Source: Pseudofulvimonas gallinarii (GTDB taxonomy: Bacteria > Pseudomonadota > Gammaproteobacteria > Xanthomonadales > UBA2363). Taken from it: a stretch of DNA of 48,855 nt. Below the pieces are notes generated by a model. The model was not told where the DNA came from. It did no database searches and saw only the letters and a program-made list of their open reading frames with translations. The position numbers and the translations under genes were made by a program. The stretch covers positions 13,043 through 61,897 of the forward strand of contig NZ_SMAF01000017.1 in the NCBI RefSeq assembly GCF_004343305.1, read 5' to 3'. Position 1 is the stretch's first letter, and each line of letters starts with the position of its first letter. Positions 15,997 through 25,287 of this stretch are shown one piece after another.

Positions 15997-16017
15997 GTAT
16001 ACTCCACCCCAGTATCA
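15997..16017 (+). promoter_or_regulatory. Putative FrmR operator overlapping the frmRA promoter
   Basis: TATACT (15998-16003) and AGTATC (16011-16016) form an imperfect inverted repeat around the C-rich centre CCACCCC. This matches the architecture of FrmR/CsoR-family operators, with AT-rich arms flanking a G/C tract. TATACT is also the best -10 candidate, so repressor binding would block polymerase. It lies 16 bp before the frmR start at 16033. Confidence 0.65.
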
Positions 16018-16032
16018 TAAACGGGGTGGCGC

Positions 16033-17440
<1,408 letters not shown>

Positions 17441-17444
17441 GCAG

Positions 17445-17476
17445 GCGGGCCGGGCGCATTCGGCGACCCGGCCCGC
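17445..17476 (+). terminator. Putative terminator after frmA
   Basis: GCGGGCCGGG and CCCGGCCCGC form a 10-bp perfect stem with a 12-nt loop, 5 bp after the frmA stop. It lacks a T-run, so it is a weaker intrinsic terminator or a Rho-assisted end. Confidence 0.5.
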
Positions 17477-17528
17477 TAAAGTGGCACGGTAGTGGTCGCC
17501 TCCGCGACCATGCGGGCGCGGAGACGGC

Positions 17529-18584
17529 ATGGACCGGGACGATCATCGCGACGACCTTCCTGCGGCCGATCTGGATCGGCTGCGGCGGGCGTCGCGCCTG
17601 GACCTGGTTGCCGACATCGGCGGCACCAATTCGCGCTTCGCGCTCAGCGATCCGGATGCCGACACGCTGGCGCTGCTGGCACCGCGCTCGCTGCGCAATG
17701 CCGGCTTCGACAGCCTGGAGTCGGCGCTGGCGTCCTATCTCCAGGACCTGCCGCGACGGCCGTCGCGTGCCGCCATCGCGGTGGCCAGCCCGGTCGATCG
17801 CGATCACATCCGGCTGACGAACCTGCACTGGTCGTTCCGCCGCAGCACGCTGGCGCAGCACACCGGCCTGGACGAAGTGCGGCTGCTGAACGACTTCGGC
17901 GCCGTCGCGCATGCGGTTCCGGTGCTCGCTGCTGCCGATCGCAGGCACATCGCCGGGCCGGAGCGCGACGGATTGTCGGGGCCGGTCAGCGTGATCGGTC
18001 CGGGCACCGGGCTGGGCGTGGCGCTGCTCGCCGGTGGCCATCGCCAGGGCTGGCAGGTGGTGGAAACCGAAGGCGGACATGCCAGCTTCGCGCCGCTCGA
18101 TGAAATCGAGCGCGACATCGAACGTTCACTGCGCGAGCGCCACGGACGCGTCTCCATCGAACGCGTGCTGTGTGGCGACGGGCTGGCGCATATCGACCAG
18201 ATGCTGCGTGCGCGCGCGGCCGGCGGCGAAGCGGCGGACGTCGAACGCCGGCAGCCGGCCGAGGTCACGCGCGCCGCTGTTGCCGGTGGCGATGCATGGG
18301 CGGGCGCCGCACTGGCGCGATTCTGCGCCATCCTCGGCAGCGTCGCCGGCGACATCGCACTGACCCATGGCGCACGCACGCTGGTGATCGCCGGTGGCAT
18401 CGTGCCGCGTTTCGTCGAGGTCCTGCGCGCCAGCGATTTCCCGGCGCGCATGATCGACAAGGGGCGCATGCGGGACTACCTGCGTGAGGTGTCGGTGCAT
18501 GTGGTGACGCATGCGCATCCGGGCCTGCTGGGTGCGGCGCAACTGCTGCGCGGCCGCGGGCACAGCGGGTGTCCGGCCGCCTGA
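17529..18584 (+). CDS. glk: Glucokinase
   Basis: A 351-residue glucokinase of the bacterial Glk family (PF02685 type), which phosphorylates glucose to glucose-6-phosphate with ATP. The phosphate-1 motif is VADIGGTNSRFAL near residue 28, LLNDFGAVAHA holds the catalytic Asp, GPGTGLGVA is the second nucleotide loop, and ETEGGHASFAP is a family signature. The tail VIAGGIVPRF (adenosine motif) is also clear. The protein is slightly longer than E. coli Glk because of a polar 25-residue N-terminus. The gene stands 88 bp after frmA and is separated from it by a hairpin. Confidence 0.93.
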   Translation: MDRDDHRDDLPAADLDRLRRASRLDLVADIGGTNSRFALSDPDADTLALLAPRSLRNAGFDSLESALASYLQDLPRRPSRAAIAVASPVDRDHIRLTNLHWSFRRSTLAQHTGLDEVRLLNDFGAVAHAVPVLAAADRRHIAGPERDGLSGPVSVIGPGTGLGVALLAGGHRQGWQVVETEGGHASFAPLDEIERDIERSLRERHGRVSIERVLCGDGLAHIDQMLRARAAGGEAADVERRQPAEVTRAAVAGGDAWAGAALARFCAILGSVAGDIALTHGARTLVIAGGIVPRFVEVLRASDFPARMIDKGRMRDYLREVSVHVVTHAHPGLLGAAQLLRGRGHSGCPAA

Positions 18585-18687
18585 GGGCGGCATTGCAGCG
18601 CAACAACCGGATCCACCGTTGTCGGTCTAGACTCGACCCGGCAAGCGCGGCCGGCGCGACCGGCCAGCCAGCAACGGGAGGGTCGCA

Positions 18688-20505
18688 GTGCAGCCGACCG
18701 ACATCCGTCATCCGGACACGTTCCATCGTGTCGTCGATTGCCAGTGGGCCTGTCCGGCGCATACGCCGGTTCCCGAATACATCCGCCTGATCGCCGCCGG
18801 CCGCTACGACGACGCCTATATGCTGAACTGGTGGTCGAATGTGTTCCCGGGCATTCTCGGGCGCACCTGCGACCGTCCCTGCGAACCGGCCTGCCGGCGC
18901 GGTCGCGTCGAGGAAAACAACGGCGGGCATCCGGAACCGGTGGCGATCTGCCGGCTCAAGCGCGTCGCCGCCGACAACAAGGGCGAGGTGCGTTCGCGCA
19001 TGCCACGACCGGCGGCGCAGTGGAACGGCCGACGCATTGCCTGCGTCGGCGCTGGGCCTTCGGCACTGACCGTCGCGCGCGACCTGGCGCCGCTGGGCTA
19101 CCGCGTCACGATCTTCGAGGCGGAAGCCAAGGCGGGCGGTTTCATGCGCACGCAGGTGCCACGCTTCCGGCTGCCCGAGGAAGTCATCGACGAGGAAACC
19201 GGATACATCCTCGATCTCGGTGTCGATTTCGTCGCCGGCCGGCGCATCGGGTCGATGCGCGCGCTGCTGGCGGAAGGCTACGACGCCATCTTCGTCGGCA
19301 GCGGGGCGCCGCGCGGTCGCGACCTCGACCTGCCGGGACGCCAGGAGGCCGCTGGCCAGATCCACGTCGGCCTGGACTGGCTGGCGAACGTTTACTTCGG
19401 ACACGTCACGCAGGTCGGCAAGCGCGTGCTCGTCCTCGGCGGCGGCAATACCGCCATGGACTGCTGCCGCAGCGCGCGTCGCCTCGGTGGCAGCGACGTC
19501 AAGGTGCTGGTGCGTTCGGGTTTCGATGAGATGAAGGCCAGCCCGTGGGAAAAGGAGGATGCCATGCACGAAGGCATTCCCATCCTCGACTGCCGCGTGC
19601 CGAAGAGCTTCGTCCACGCCAGCGGACGGCTCACCGGCATGACCTTCGGGAAGGTGCGCGTGGAGTACGACGACAACGGGCGCCGCCAGCTGGTGCCGAC
19701 CGGCGAGCCGGACGAGTTCCATGCCTGCGACGAAGTGCTGATCGCGGTGGGCCAGGAAAACGCCTTCCCCTGGATCGAGCGCGACATCGGCATCGAGTTC
19801 GACCCGTGGGGTCTTCCCGTCGTCGATGCCGTCACCCACCAGTCCACGCTGCCGCATGTGCTGTTCGGTGGCGACGCCGCGTTCGGGCCGAAGAACATCA
19901 TCTGGGCCGTCGCGCACGGCCACGCCGCCGCCATCAGCATCGACCTGCTGCTGCAGGGCCGGGATCCGGCGCAGCGGCCGCCGCCGGAGACGCTGCTGGC
20001 CTCGCAGAAAATGGGCATCCACGAGTGGCGCTACGACAACGCGGTGTCGCCGGACGAGCGTTACGCCGTGCCCTGGTCGGAAGCGGCCAGGAAGCTCGAC
20101 AGCATGCATGTCGAGGTCGAGCTGGGTTTCGATCCGGCGACCGCCTGGGCGGAGACGCAGCGCTGCCTGAACTGCGACGTGCAGACCGTGTTCACCGACA
20201 GCAAGTGTATCGAATGCGATGCCTGCGTCGACATCTGTCCCACCGACTGCATCACTTTCACCGCGAATGGCGAGGAAGAGGATGTGCGGCAGCGCCTCAC
20301 CGCGCCGGCGCTGAACACCGCGCAGCCGCTTTATGTCTCCGGCCCGCTGAAGACGCAGCGCGTGATGGTCAAGGACGAGGACGTCTGCCTGCATTGCGGC
20401 CTGTGCGCGGAACGCTGCCCGACCGGGGCCTGGGACATGCAGAAGTTCCTGCTCCAGGAAGCCCATGCAGGCGGTTGCCGATCGAAACGCAAGGAGGCGG
20501 CATGA
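18688..20505 (+). CDS. FAD-dependent NAD(P)H oxidoreductase fused to Fe-S domains (GltD-like)
   Basis: A 605-residue flavoprotein resembling the small subunit of glutamate synthase (GltD). The N-terminal Cys-rich domain (CQWACPAHTPVPEY, RTCDRPCEPACRRG) binds [4Fe-4S]. The FAD site is CVGAGPSALTVARDL near residue 115, the NAD(P) site is VLVLGGGNTAMDCC near 250, and GDAAFGPKNIIWAVAHG closes the FAD site. The C-terminus adds a two-cluster ferredoxin domain (CIECDACVDICPTDC and CLHCGLCAERCPTGA). The start is GTG 18688 with GGGAG 7 nt upstream. It overlaps the next gene by 4 bp. In this operon it most likely passes electrons between NAD(P)H and the oxoacid oxidoreductase. Confidence 0.92.
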   Translation: MQPTDIRHPDTFHRVVDCQWACPAHTPVPEYIRLIAAGRYDDAYMLNWWSNVFPGILGRTCDRPCEPACRRGRVEENNGGHPEPVAICRLKRVAADNKGEVRSRMPRPAAQWNGRRIACVGAGPSALTVARDLAPLGYRVTIFEAEAKAGGFMRTQVPRFRLPEEVIDEETGYILDLGVDFVAGRRIGSMRALLAEGYDAIFVGSGAPRGRDLDLPGRQEAAGQIHVGLDWLANVYFGHVTQVGKRVLVLGGGNTAMDCCRSARRLGGSDVKVLVRSGFDEMKASPWEKEDAMHEGIPILDCRVPKSFVHASGRLTGMTFGKVRVEYDDNGRRQLVPTGEPDEFHACDEVLIAVGQENAFPWIERDIGIEFDPWGLPVVDAVTHQSTLPHVLFGGDAAFGPKNIIWAVAHGHAAAISIDLLLQGRDPAQRPPPETLLASQKMGIHEWRYDNAVSPDERYAVPWSEAARKLDSMHVEVELGFDPATAWAETQRCLNCDVQTVFTDSKCIECDACVDICPTDCITFTANGEEEDVRQRLTAPALNTAQPLYVSGPLKTQRVMVKDEDVCLHCGLCAERCPTGAWDMQKFLLQEAHAGGCRSKRKEAA

Positions 20506-22358
20506 CCCCGGCCGTATCGCCCCTGCGGGCCGTCAACGATTTCGTCGTCAAGTTCGCCAACGTCAACGGCTCCGGTTCGGCATCGGCGAACGAGCTGTTC
20601 GCGAAGGCGATCCTGCGCATGGGCGTGCCGGTCAGCCCGCGCAACATCTTCCCGTCGAACATCCAGGGGCTGCCGACCTGGTACGAGGTGCGCGTGACCG
20701 AACGCGGCTGGCTCGGCCGTCGCGGTGGCGTCGACCTGATGGTGGCGATGAATCCGCAGACGTGGGACGCCGACATCGCCGAGATCGAGCCGGGCGGCTA
20801 TCTGTTCCATGACGGCAGCAAGCCGCTGCCGAAATCGAAGTTCCGTGACGACATCACCGTGATCGCGGTGCCGTTGACGGAGCTGTGCAACGCCGCCTGG
20901 GAAGATCCGCGGCAACGCCAGCTGTTCAAGAACATCATGTATGTCGGTGCGTTGAGCGCACTGCTCGACATGGATGTCGCGACCCTCGAGGCGCTGGTCG
21001 CCGAGCAGTACCGTGGCAAGGAAAAGCTGCTGCCGCCCAACCTCAAGGCGCTGCATCTCGGCCGCGACTGGGCCTTGCAGAACCTGGCCTGCCCCATTGG
21101 CCTGACCGTGCGACGGGCCGATGCGGTCGGCGATCGCATCTTCGTCGAGGGCAACGCCGCCGCCGCGCTGGGCTGCGTCTATGGCGGCGCGACCGTCTGC
21201 GCCTGGTATCCCATCACGCCGTCTTCGTCGCTGGCGGAAGCGTTCCAGAAGTATTGCCAGAAATACCGCGTCGACGAGGCGGGGAACGCACGCTTCGCGA
21301 TCCTGCAGGCCGAGGACGAGATCGCCTCCATCGGCATGGTCGTCGGCGCCGGCTGGAACGGCGCGCGTGCCTTTACGGCGACCTCGGGTCCGGGCATCTC
21401 GCTGATGAACGAATTCATCGGCCTGGCCTATTTCGCCGAGATTCCGGCCACCATCATCAACGTGCAGCGGGGTGGGCCGTCGACCGGCATGCCGACGCGC
21501 ACGCAGCAGTCTGACGTGCTGGCCTGCGCCTATGCCTCGCACGGCGACACCCGCCACGTGCTGCTGTTCCCGGAGGATCCGCACGAGTGCTTCGCCTTCT
21601 CGGCGGCGGCACTGGACCTGGCGGATCGCCTGCAGACGCCGGTGTTCGTGATGACCGACCTGGACATCGGCATGAACCAGCGCCTGTGCGCGCCGTTCGA
21701 GTGGGGCGAGTCGCGGCGATACGACCGCGGCAAGGTCATGACGGCAGGTGACCTGGAATCCGGACGCGAGTTCGCGCGCTACAAGGACGTCGATGGCGAC
21801 GGCATTCCCTGGCGCACCTGGCCGGGCACGCATCCCGACAAGGGCGCGTATTTCACGCGCGGCACGTCGCGCAACCCGCAGGCGCAGTATTCCGAGCGCG
21901 GCCCTGACTACGTCTACAACATGGAGCGGCTGCTGAAGAAGTTCGACAACGCGAAGTCGCTGGTCCCGCAGCCGGTGATCGTGCAATCCGGTCCGCCTGC
22001 GCGCCATGGCGTGATCTTCTACGGTTCGACCAGTCCGGCCATGGCCGAGGCCATCGAACTGCTGGCCGGACAGGGCATCGCGCTGGATACGTTGCGCGTG
22101 CGTGCCTATCCGTTCCCGGACACGGTGCGCGACTTCATCGAGGCGCACGCGCGCGTCTTCGTCGTCGAGCAGAACCGCGACGGCCAGCTGCGCACGCTGC
22201 TGGTCAACGAGTTCGATATGGACCCGGCGCGCCTGGTGGCGGTGCTGCACTACGACGGCACGCCGATCACCGCACGATTCATCGCCGGCGCCATTGCCGA
22301 TGCGTTGGCGCAGTCGGCAGCGGCAGCGAAGACGGCGCAGATGGAGAACGTGGCGTGA
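20502..22358 (+). CDS. 2-oxoacid:acceptor oxidoreductase, fused gamma-alpha subunit
   Basis: A 618-residue protein joining two parts of the ferredoxin-dependent 2-oxoacid oxidoreductase. Residues about 15-190 are the gamma domain (NGSGSASANELFAKAILRMG, SNIQGLPTWYEVRV). From about residue 200 comes the alpha domain that binds the TPP pyrimidine (EGNAAAALGCVYGG, YPITPSSSLAE, QAEDEIASIGMVVGA, TSGPGISLM, RGGPSTGMPTRTQQSD). These features match KorA-type enzymes for 2-oxoglutarate or a related acid. The ATGA overlap with the flavoprotein gene and AAGGAGG before the ATG show translational coupling. The substrate cannot be fixed from sequence. Confidence 0.93.
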   Translation: MTPAVSPLRAVNDFVVKFANVNGSGSASANELFAKAILRMGVPVSPRNIFPSNIQGLPTWYEVRVTERGWLGRRGGVDLMVAMNPQTWDADIAEIEPGGYLFHDGSKPLPKSKFRDDITVIAVPLTELCNAAWEDPRQRQLFKNIMYVGALSALLDMDVATLEALVAEQYRGKEKLLPPNLKALHLGRDWALQNLACPIGLTVRRADAVGDRIFVEGNAAAALGCVYGGATVCAWYPITPSSSLAEAFQKYCQKYRVDEAGNARFAILQAEDEIASIGMVVGAGWNGARAFTATSGPGISLMNEFIGLAYFAEIPATIINVQRGGPSTGMPTRTQQSDVLACAYASHGDTRHVLLFPEDPHECFAFSAAALDLADRLQTPVFVMTDLDIGMNQRLCAPFEWGESRRYDRGKVMTAGDLESGREFARYKDVDGDGIPWRTWPGTHPDKGAYFTRGTSRNPQAQYSERGPDYVYNMERLLKKFDNAKSLVPQPVIVQSGPPARHGVIFYGSTSPAMAEAIELLAGQGIALDTLRVRAYPFPDTVRDFIEAHARVFVVEQNRDGQLRTLLVNEFDMDPARLVAVLHYDGTPITARFIAGAIADALAQSAAAAKTAQMENVA

Positions 22359-22413
22359 CGCGGGCGCGGCGATTGAACGCCTTCCCGCATCCGTCCTTCG
22401 TGGAGGTTCGACC

Positions 22414-23469
22414 ATGACCTACCTTGCCAAGCCGCGCCTGCACCACCCGACGTTGGCCTGCAACGCCATCGGTTTCACGCGTCGCGACTACGAAGGCAAG
22501 ATCAGCACGCTCTGCGCCGGCTGCGGCCACGATTCGATCTCGGCCGCCATCATCCAGGCGTGCTGGGAACTGGACATCGAGCCGCATCGCGTGGCCAAGC
22601 TCTCCGGCATCGGCTGCAGCTCGAAGACGCCGGACTATTTCCTCGGCCAGGCGCATGGATTCAATACCGTGCATGGGCGCATGCCCAGCGTGCTCACCGG
22701 CGCCAATCTCGCCAACCGCGAGCTGATCTATCTGGGCGTCTCCGGCGATGGCGATTCCGCATCGATCGGCATCGGCCAGTTCGTGCACGCGATCCGTCGC
22801 GGCGTGAACATGACCTACATCGTCGAGAACAATGGCGTCTACGGACTGACCAAGGGCCAGTTCTCCGCCACCGCTGACCAGGGTTCGGTGTCGAAGAAGG
22901 GCGTGGTCAATGCCGACAGTCCGCTGGACATGGTGACCATGGCGCTGCAGCTCGGCGCCACCTATGTCGGCCGGGGATTCTCCGGCGACAAGAAGCAACT
23001 CGTTCCGTTGATCAAGGGTGCACTGAACCATCGCGGTGCCGCGTTCCTCGACGTCATCAGTCCCTGTGTCGCCTTCAACAACCACGCCGGCAGTACGCGC
23101 AGCTACGACTGGGTGCGTGAACACAACGCCGCGGTCAATCGTCTGGACGTCATGCCGGCACGCGCGCAGATCGTCGCCGACTACGCGCCGGGCGACACCA
23201 TCGACGTGGAGCAGCACGACGGCGGCGTCCTGCGCCTGCACAAGCTGGACGCGGCCTGGGATCCGCGCGACCGCATCGCTGCATTGAACCTGGTGCAGCA
23301 GCGCCAGGCGCGTGGCGAACTGGTGACCGGCCTGCTCTTCGTCGATCCGCAGGCGCGCGACCTGCACGGCCACCTGGGCACCGTGCAACAGCCGCTCAAC
23401 ACACTGTCCGAACGTGAACTGTGCCCGGGCACGACAGCGCTGGCGAAGATCAATACCGCATTGCGCTGA
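22414..23469 (+). CDS. 2-oxoacid:acceptor oxidoreductase, beta subunit
   Basis: A 351-residue TPP-binding subunit. The Fe-S/TPP region starts with STLCAGCGHDS, followed by GIGCSS, and the TPP-Mg site is GVSGDGDSASIG with ENNGVYGLTKGQ. It pairs with the gamma-alpha protein to decarboxylate a 2-oxoacid to its acyl-CoA with transfer of electrons to ferredoxin. GGAGG at 22402-22406 precedes the ATG at 22414, 55 bp after the upstream stop. A small GC-rich palindrome (23477-23492) follows the gene, which is convergent with the next one. Confidence 0.95.
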   Translation: MTYLAKPRLHHPTLACNAIGFTRRDYEGKISTLCAGCGHDSISAAIIQACWELDIEPHRVAKLSGIGCSSKTPDYFLGQAHGFNTVHGRMPSVLTGANLANRELIYLGVSGDGDSASIGIGQFVHAIRRGVNMTYIVENNGVYGLTKGQFSATADQGSVSKKGVVNADSPLDMVTMALQLGATYVGRGFSGDKKQLVPLIKGALNHRGAAFLDVISPCVAFNNHAGSTRSYDWVREHNAAVNRLDVMPARAQIVADYAPGDTIDVEQHDGGVLRLHKLDAAWDPRDRIAALNLVQQRQARGELVTGLLFVDPQARDLHGHLGTVQQPLNTLSERELCPGTTALAKINTALR

Positions 23470-23523
23470 AACGCCGCGGCGGCGCGCCGCCGATGAGGCA
23501 CGCCGCTGCTGCGCGGGTGGGCC

Positions 23524-25044
23524 TCAGGGCTCGAAGCCGTCCGCGAACAGCAGGTCGCCCAGCGGGAAGCAGGGCGAGAACTCCGATGTGGGGCCGATGA
23601 TCGCCGGTCCGGCCGTGGCGGTCGCCGTGGCGAAACCGGTGTCGACAATCTCATCGATCACGAACTCGAACTGGCCTTCGCCGCTGCCGTCCGTGCTCAG
23701 CGAAACGAAACCCAGGTAGCTCGATGAGCCGCCATGACCGCTGTCGTGACAGCTGGCGGCGCGATAGATGTCGACGTAGTACAGGCGGCTTGGCTCGGCG
23801 GACAGCCTGCCGGCAAGCCGGGTCTGCGTTGCCGTATACGTCAGGCCGGTCAGCACCGGAAAATTGGTCAGCTGGTTCGGCCCTTCATCGGCATCGAGTG
23901 GATCGTTCGGTGTCACGCCTTCAGCGCTGACCGCCAGGTCTATCGCCAGGCCGCCGTTGCCGAAGATCCCGTTGCCGACCACCATGACACCCTGGGGCGC
24001 CGTCGCATTGTCTGCAGGCCCGGAGATCAGCACGCCCGCGCCGCTGTTTCCGGCGATGATGTTGCTGATTTGTCCGGCCTGCACGGAGCCGATCACCGTG
24101 TCGCTGCCGCGGCTGACATGGATTCCAGGGCCCTCGTTGGGGACGGCGGCCAACGGCAGCGAGGCCAGGCCGATGATGTTGCCTTCGATGCGGTGGCCGT
24201 TGCCGGAGATCACCTCGATACCGAGCACGGTGTTGCCGGAGACGACATTGCGCGGCGTCTGCACGCCGACATTCTCGCCGCCGATCAGGGCGTTCTGTGT
24301 GACCACCATCGTGTTCGAGGCGCCGACGACGATTCCCCTCCGGTTTCCCAGCGCTGCCGTGCCATTCGCATTCGTGCCGACCAGGTTGCCCTGGACCGTC
24401 ACATTGCTGCCGGTCACCGCAATGCCGGTATGGCTGAGCCCGGAGACGAGGTTGCGCTCAGCGCGCGTCGGGCCACCGATGCGGCAGCCGTTGCTGGCGG
24501 CCGTGATGCCGATGCGGGTGCCGGGACTGCCCGGATAGCCGATGGTTCCAGTGGGATCGGTGCCGATGAAGTTGCCGGTGATGAGGCAATCGTGGCCGGC
24601 AGTGGCGGAAATCTGCACGCCGTTGAAGCGGTTCACCACCAGCCCGCGGATGGTGCTGCCATTGCTGCCGACCAGCAGCATCAGGCCGGATCCGGTTCCG
24701 GAATAGGTCGGGCTGGGACGCAGCTCGATCATCAGGTCGGCATTGGTGCCCAGTGCGGCGGTGTTCATGCCACTGCCGGGTTGGGAGTAGCCATCGATGT
24801 ACACCGGGCTGGAGATGCCAGGCAGGGGCGTGTCGACGCGGATCGTGTGGGGGCCGGTCCCGGGGATGTTGAACCGGATCGTGTCCATGCCAGTCAATGC
24901 ATTGGCGTTGAGGATCGCCTGCCGCAAGGAGCCCAGGCCGCTGTCATCCGTATTCGTGACCGTGAAGACCGCGGCGTCGGCGGAAAAAGCGAATGTCGCG
25001 CCGAGCGCGGCAGACAGGCGCAGCAAGGTGTGGCTCGCAGGCAT
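23524..25044 (-). CDS. Secreted right-handed beta-helix protein with C-terminal DGFE motif
   Basis: A 506-residue extracellular protein. The signal peptide is residues 1-23 (LRLSAALGATFAFSADA). VFTVTNTDDSGLGSLRQAILNAN is the opening seen in many CSLREA-type and beta-helix surface proteins. The middle contains repeated parallel beta-helix rungs with NxI/V and GN-I-G patterns (VQGNLVGTNANGTAALGN, RIEGNIIGL). A beta-sandwich-like part follows, and the protein ends in LLFADGFEP, a tail motif also seen in the protein at the right window edge. Function unknown; a structural or adhesin role is possible. ATG 25044 has GGAGGG upstream and is the start that gives the signal peptide. Confidence 0.85.
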   Translation of the reverse strand: MPASHTLLRLSAALGATFAFSADAAVFTVTNTDDSGLGSLRQAILNANALTGMDTIRFNIPGTGPHTIRVDTPLPGISSPVYIDGYSQPGSGMNTAALGTNADLMIELRPSPTYSGTGSGLMLLVGSNGSTIRGLVVNRFNGVQISATAGHDCLITGNFIGTDPTGTIGYPGSPGTRIGITAASNGCRIGGPTRAERNLVSGLSHTGIAVTGSNVTVQGNLVGTNANGTAALGNRRGIVVGASNTMVVTQNALIGGENVGVQTPRNVVSGNTVLGIEVISGNGHRIEGNIIGLASLPLAAVPNEGPGIHVSRGSDTVIGSVQAGQISNIIAGNSGAGVLISGPADNATAPQGVMVVGNGIFGNGGLAIDLAVSAEGVTPNDPLDADEGPNQLTNFPVLTGLTYTATQTRLAGRLSAEPSRLYYVDIYRAASCHDSGHGGSSSYLGFVSLSTDGSGEGQFEFVIDEIVDTGFATATATAGPAIIGPTSEFSPCFPLGDLLFADGFEP

Positions 25045-25287
25045 AGGTGGCCCTCCCCGGGTTGGCAATAATCTCCAGAGCGCAAAAGCGGGCGCATTCC
25101 CGCCAGCTCTGCAAAGGCCATGAGGATCGTCGGCGATTGCGCCGGCCTGATGGTCCCCGGCATCCGGATCGGCAGGAGAACACCTCCGGCCGGCATGCGG
25201 GCCGCGGACGCACCCGCAGGTGCGCGACGCCGCTGCAGGCGCGCGCATGCTGGCCGTGGCGCCCGATCCGGGGGCGCCGGGCCGGAC

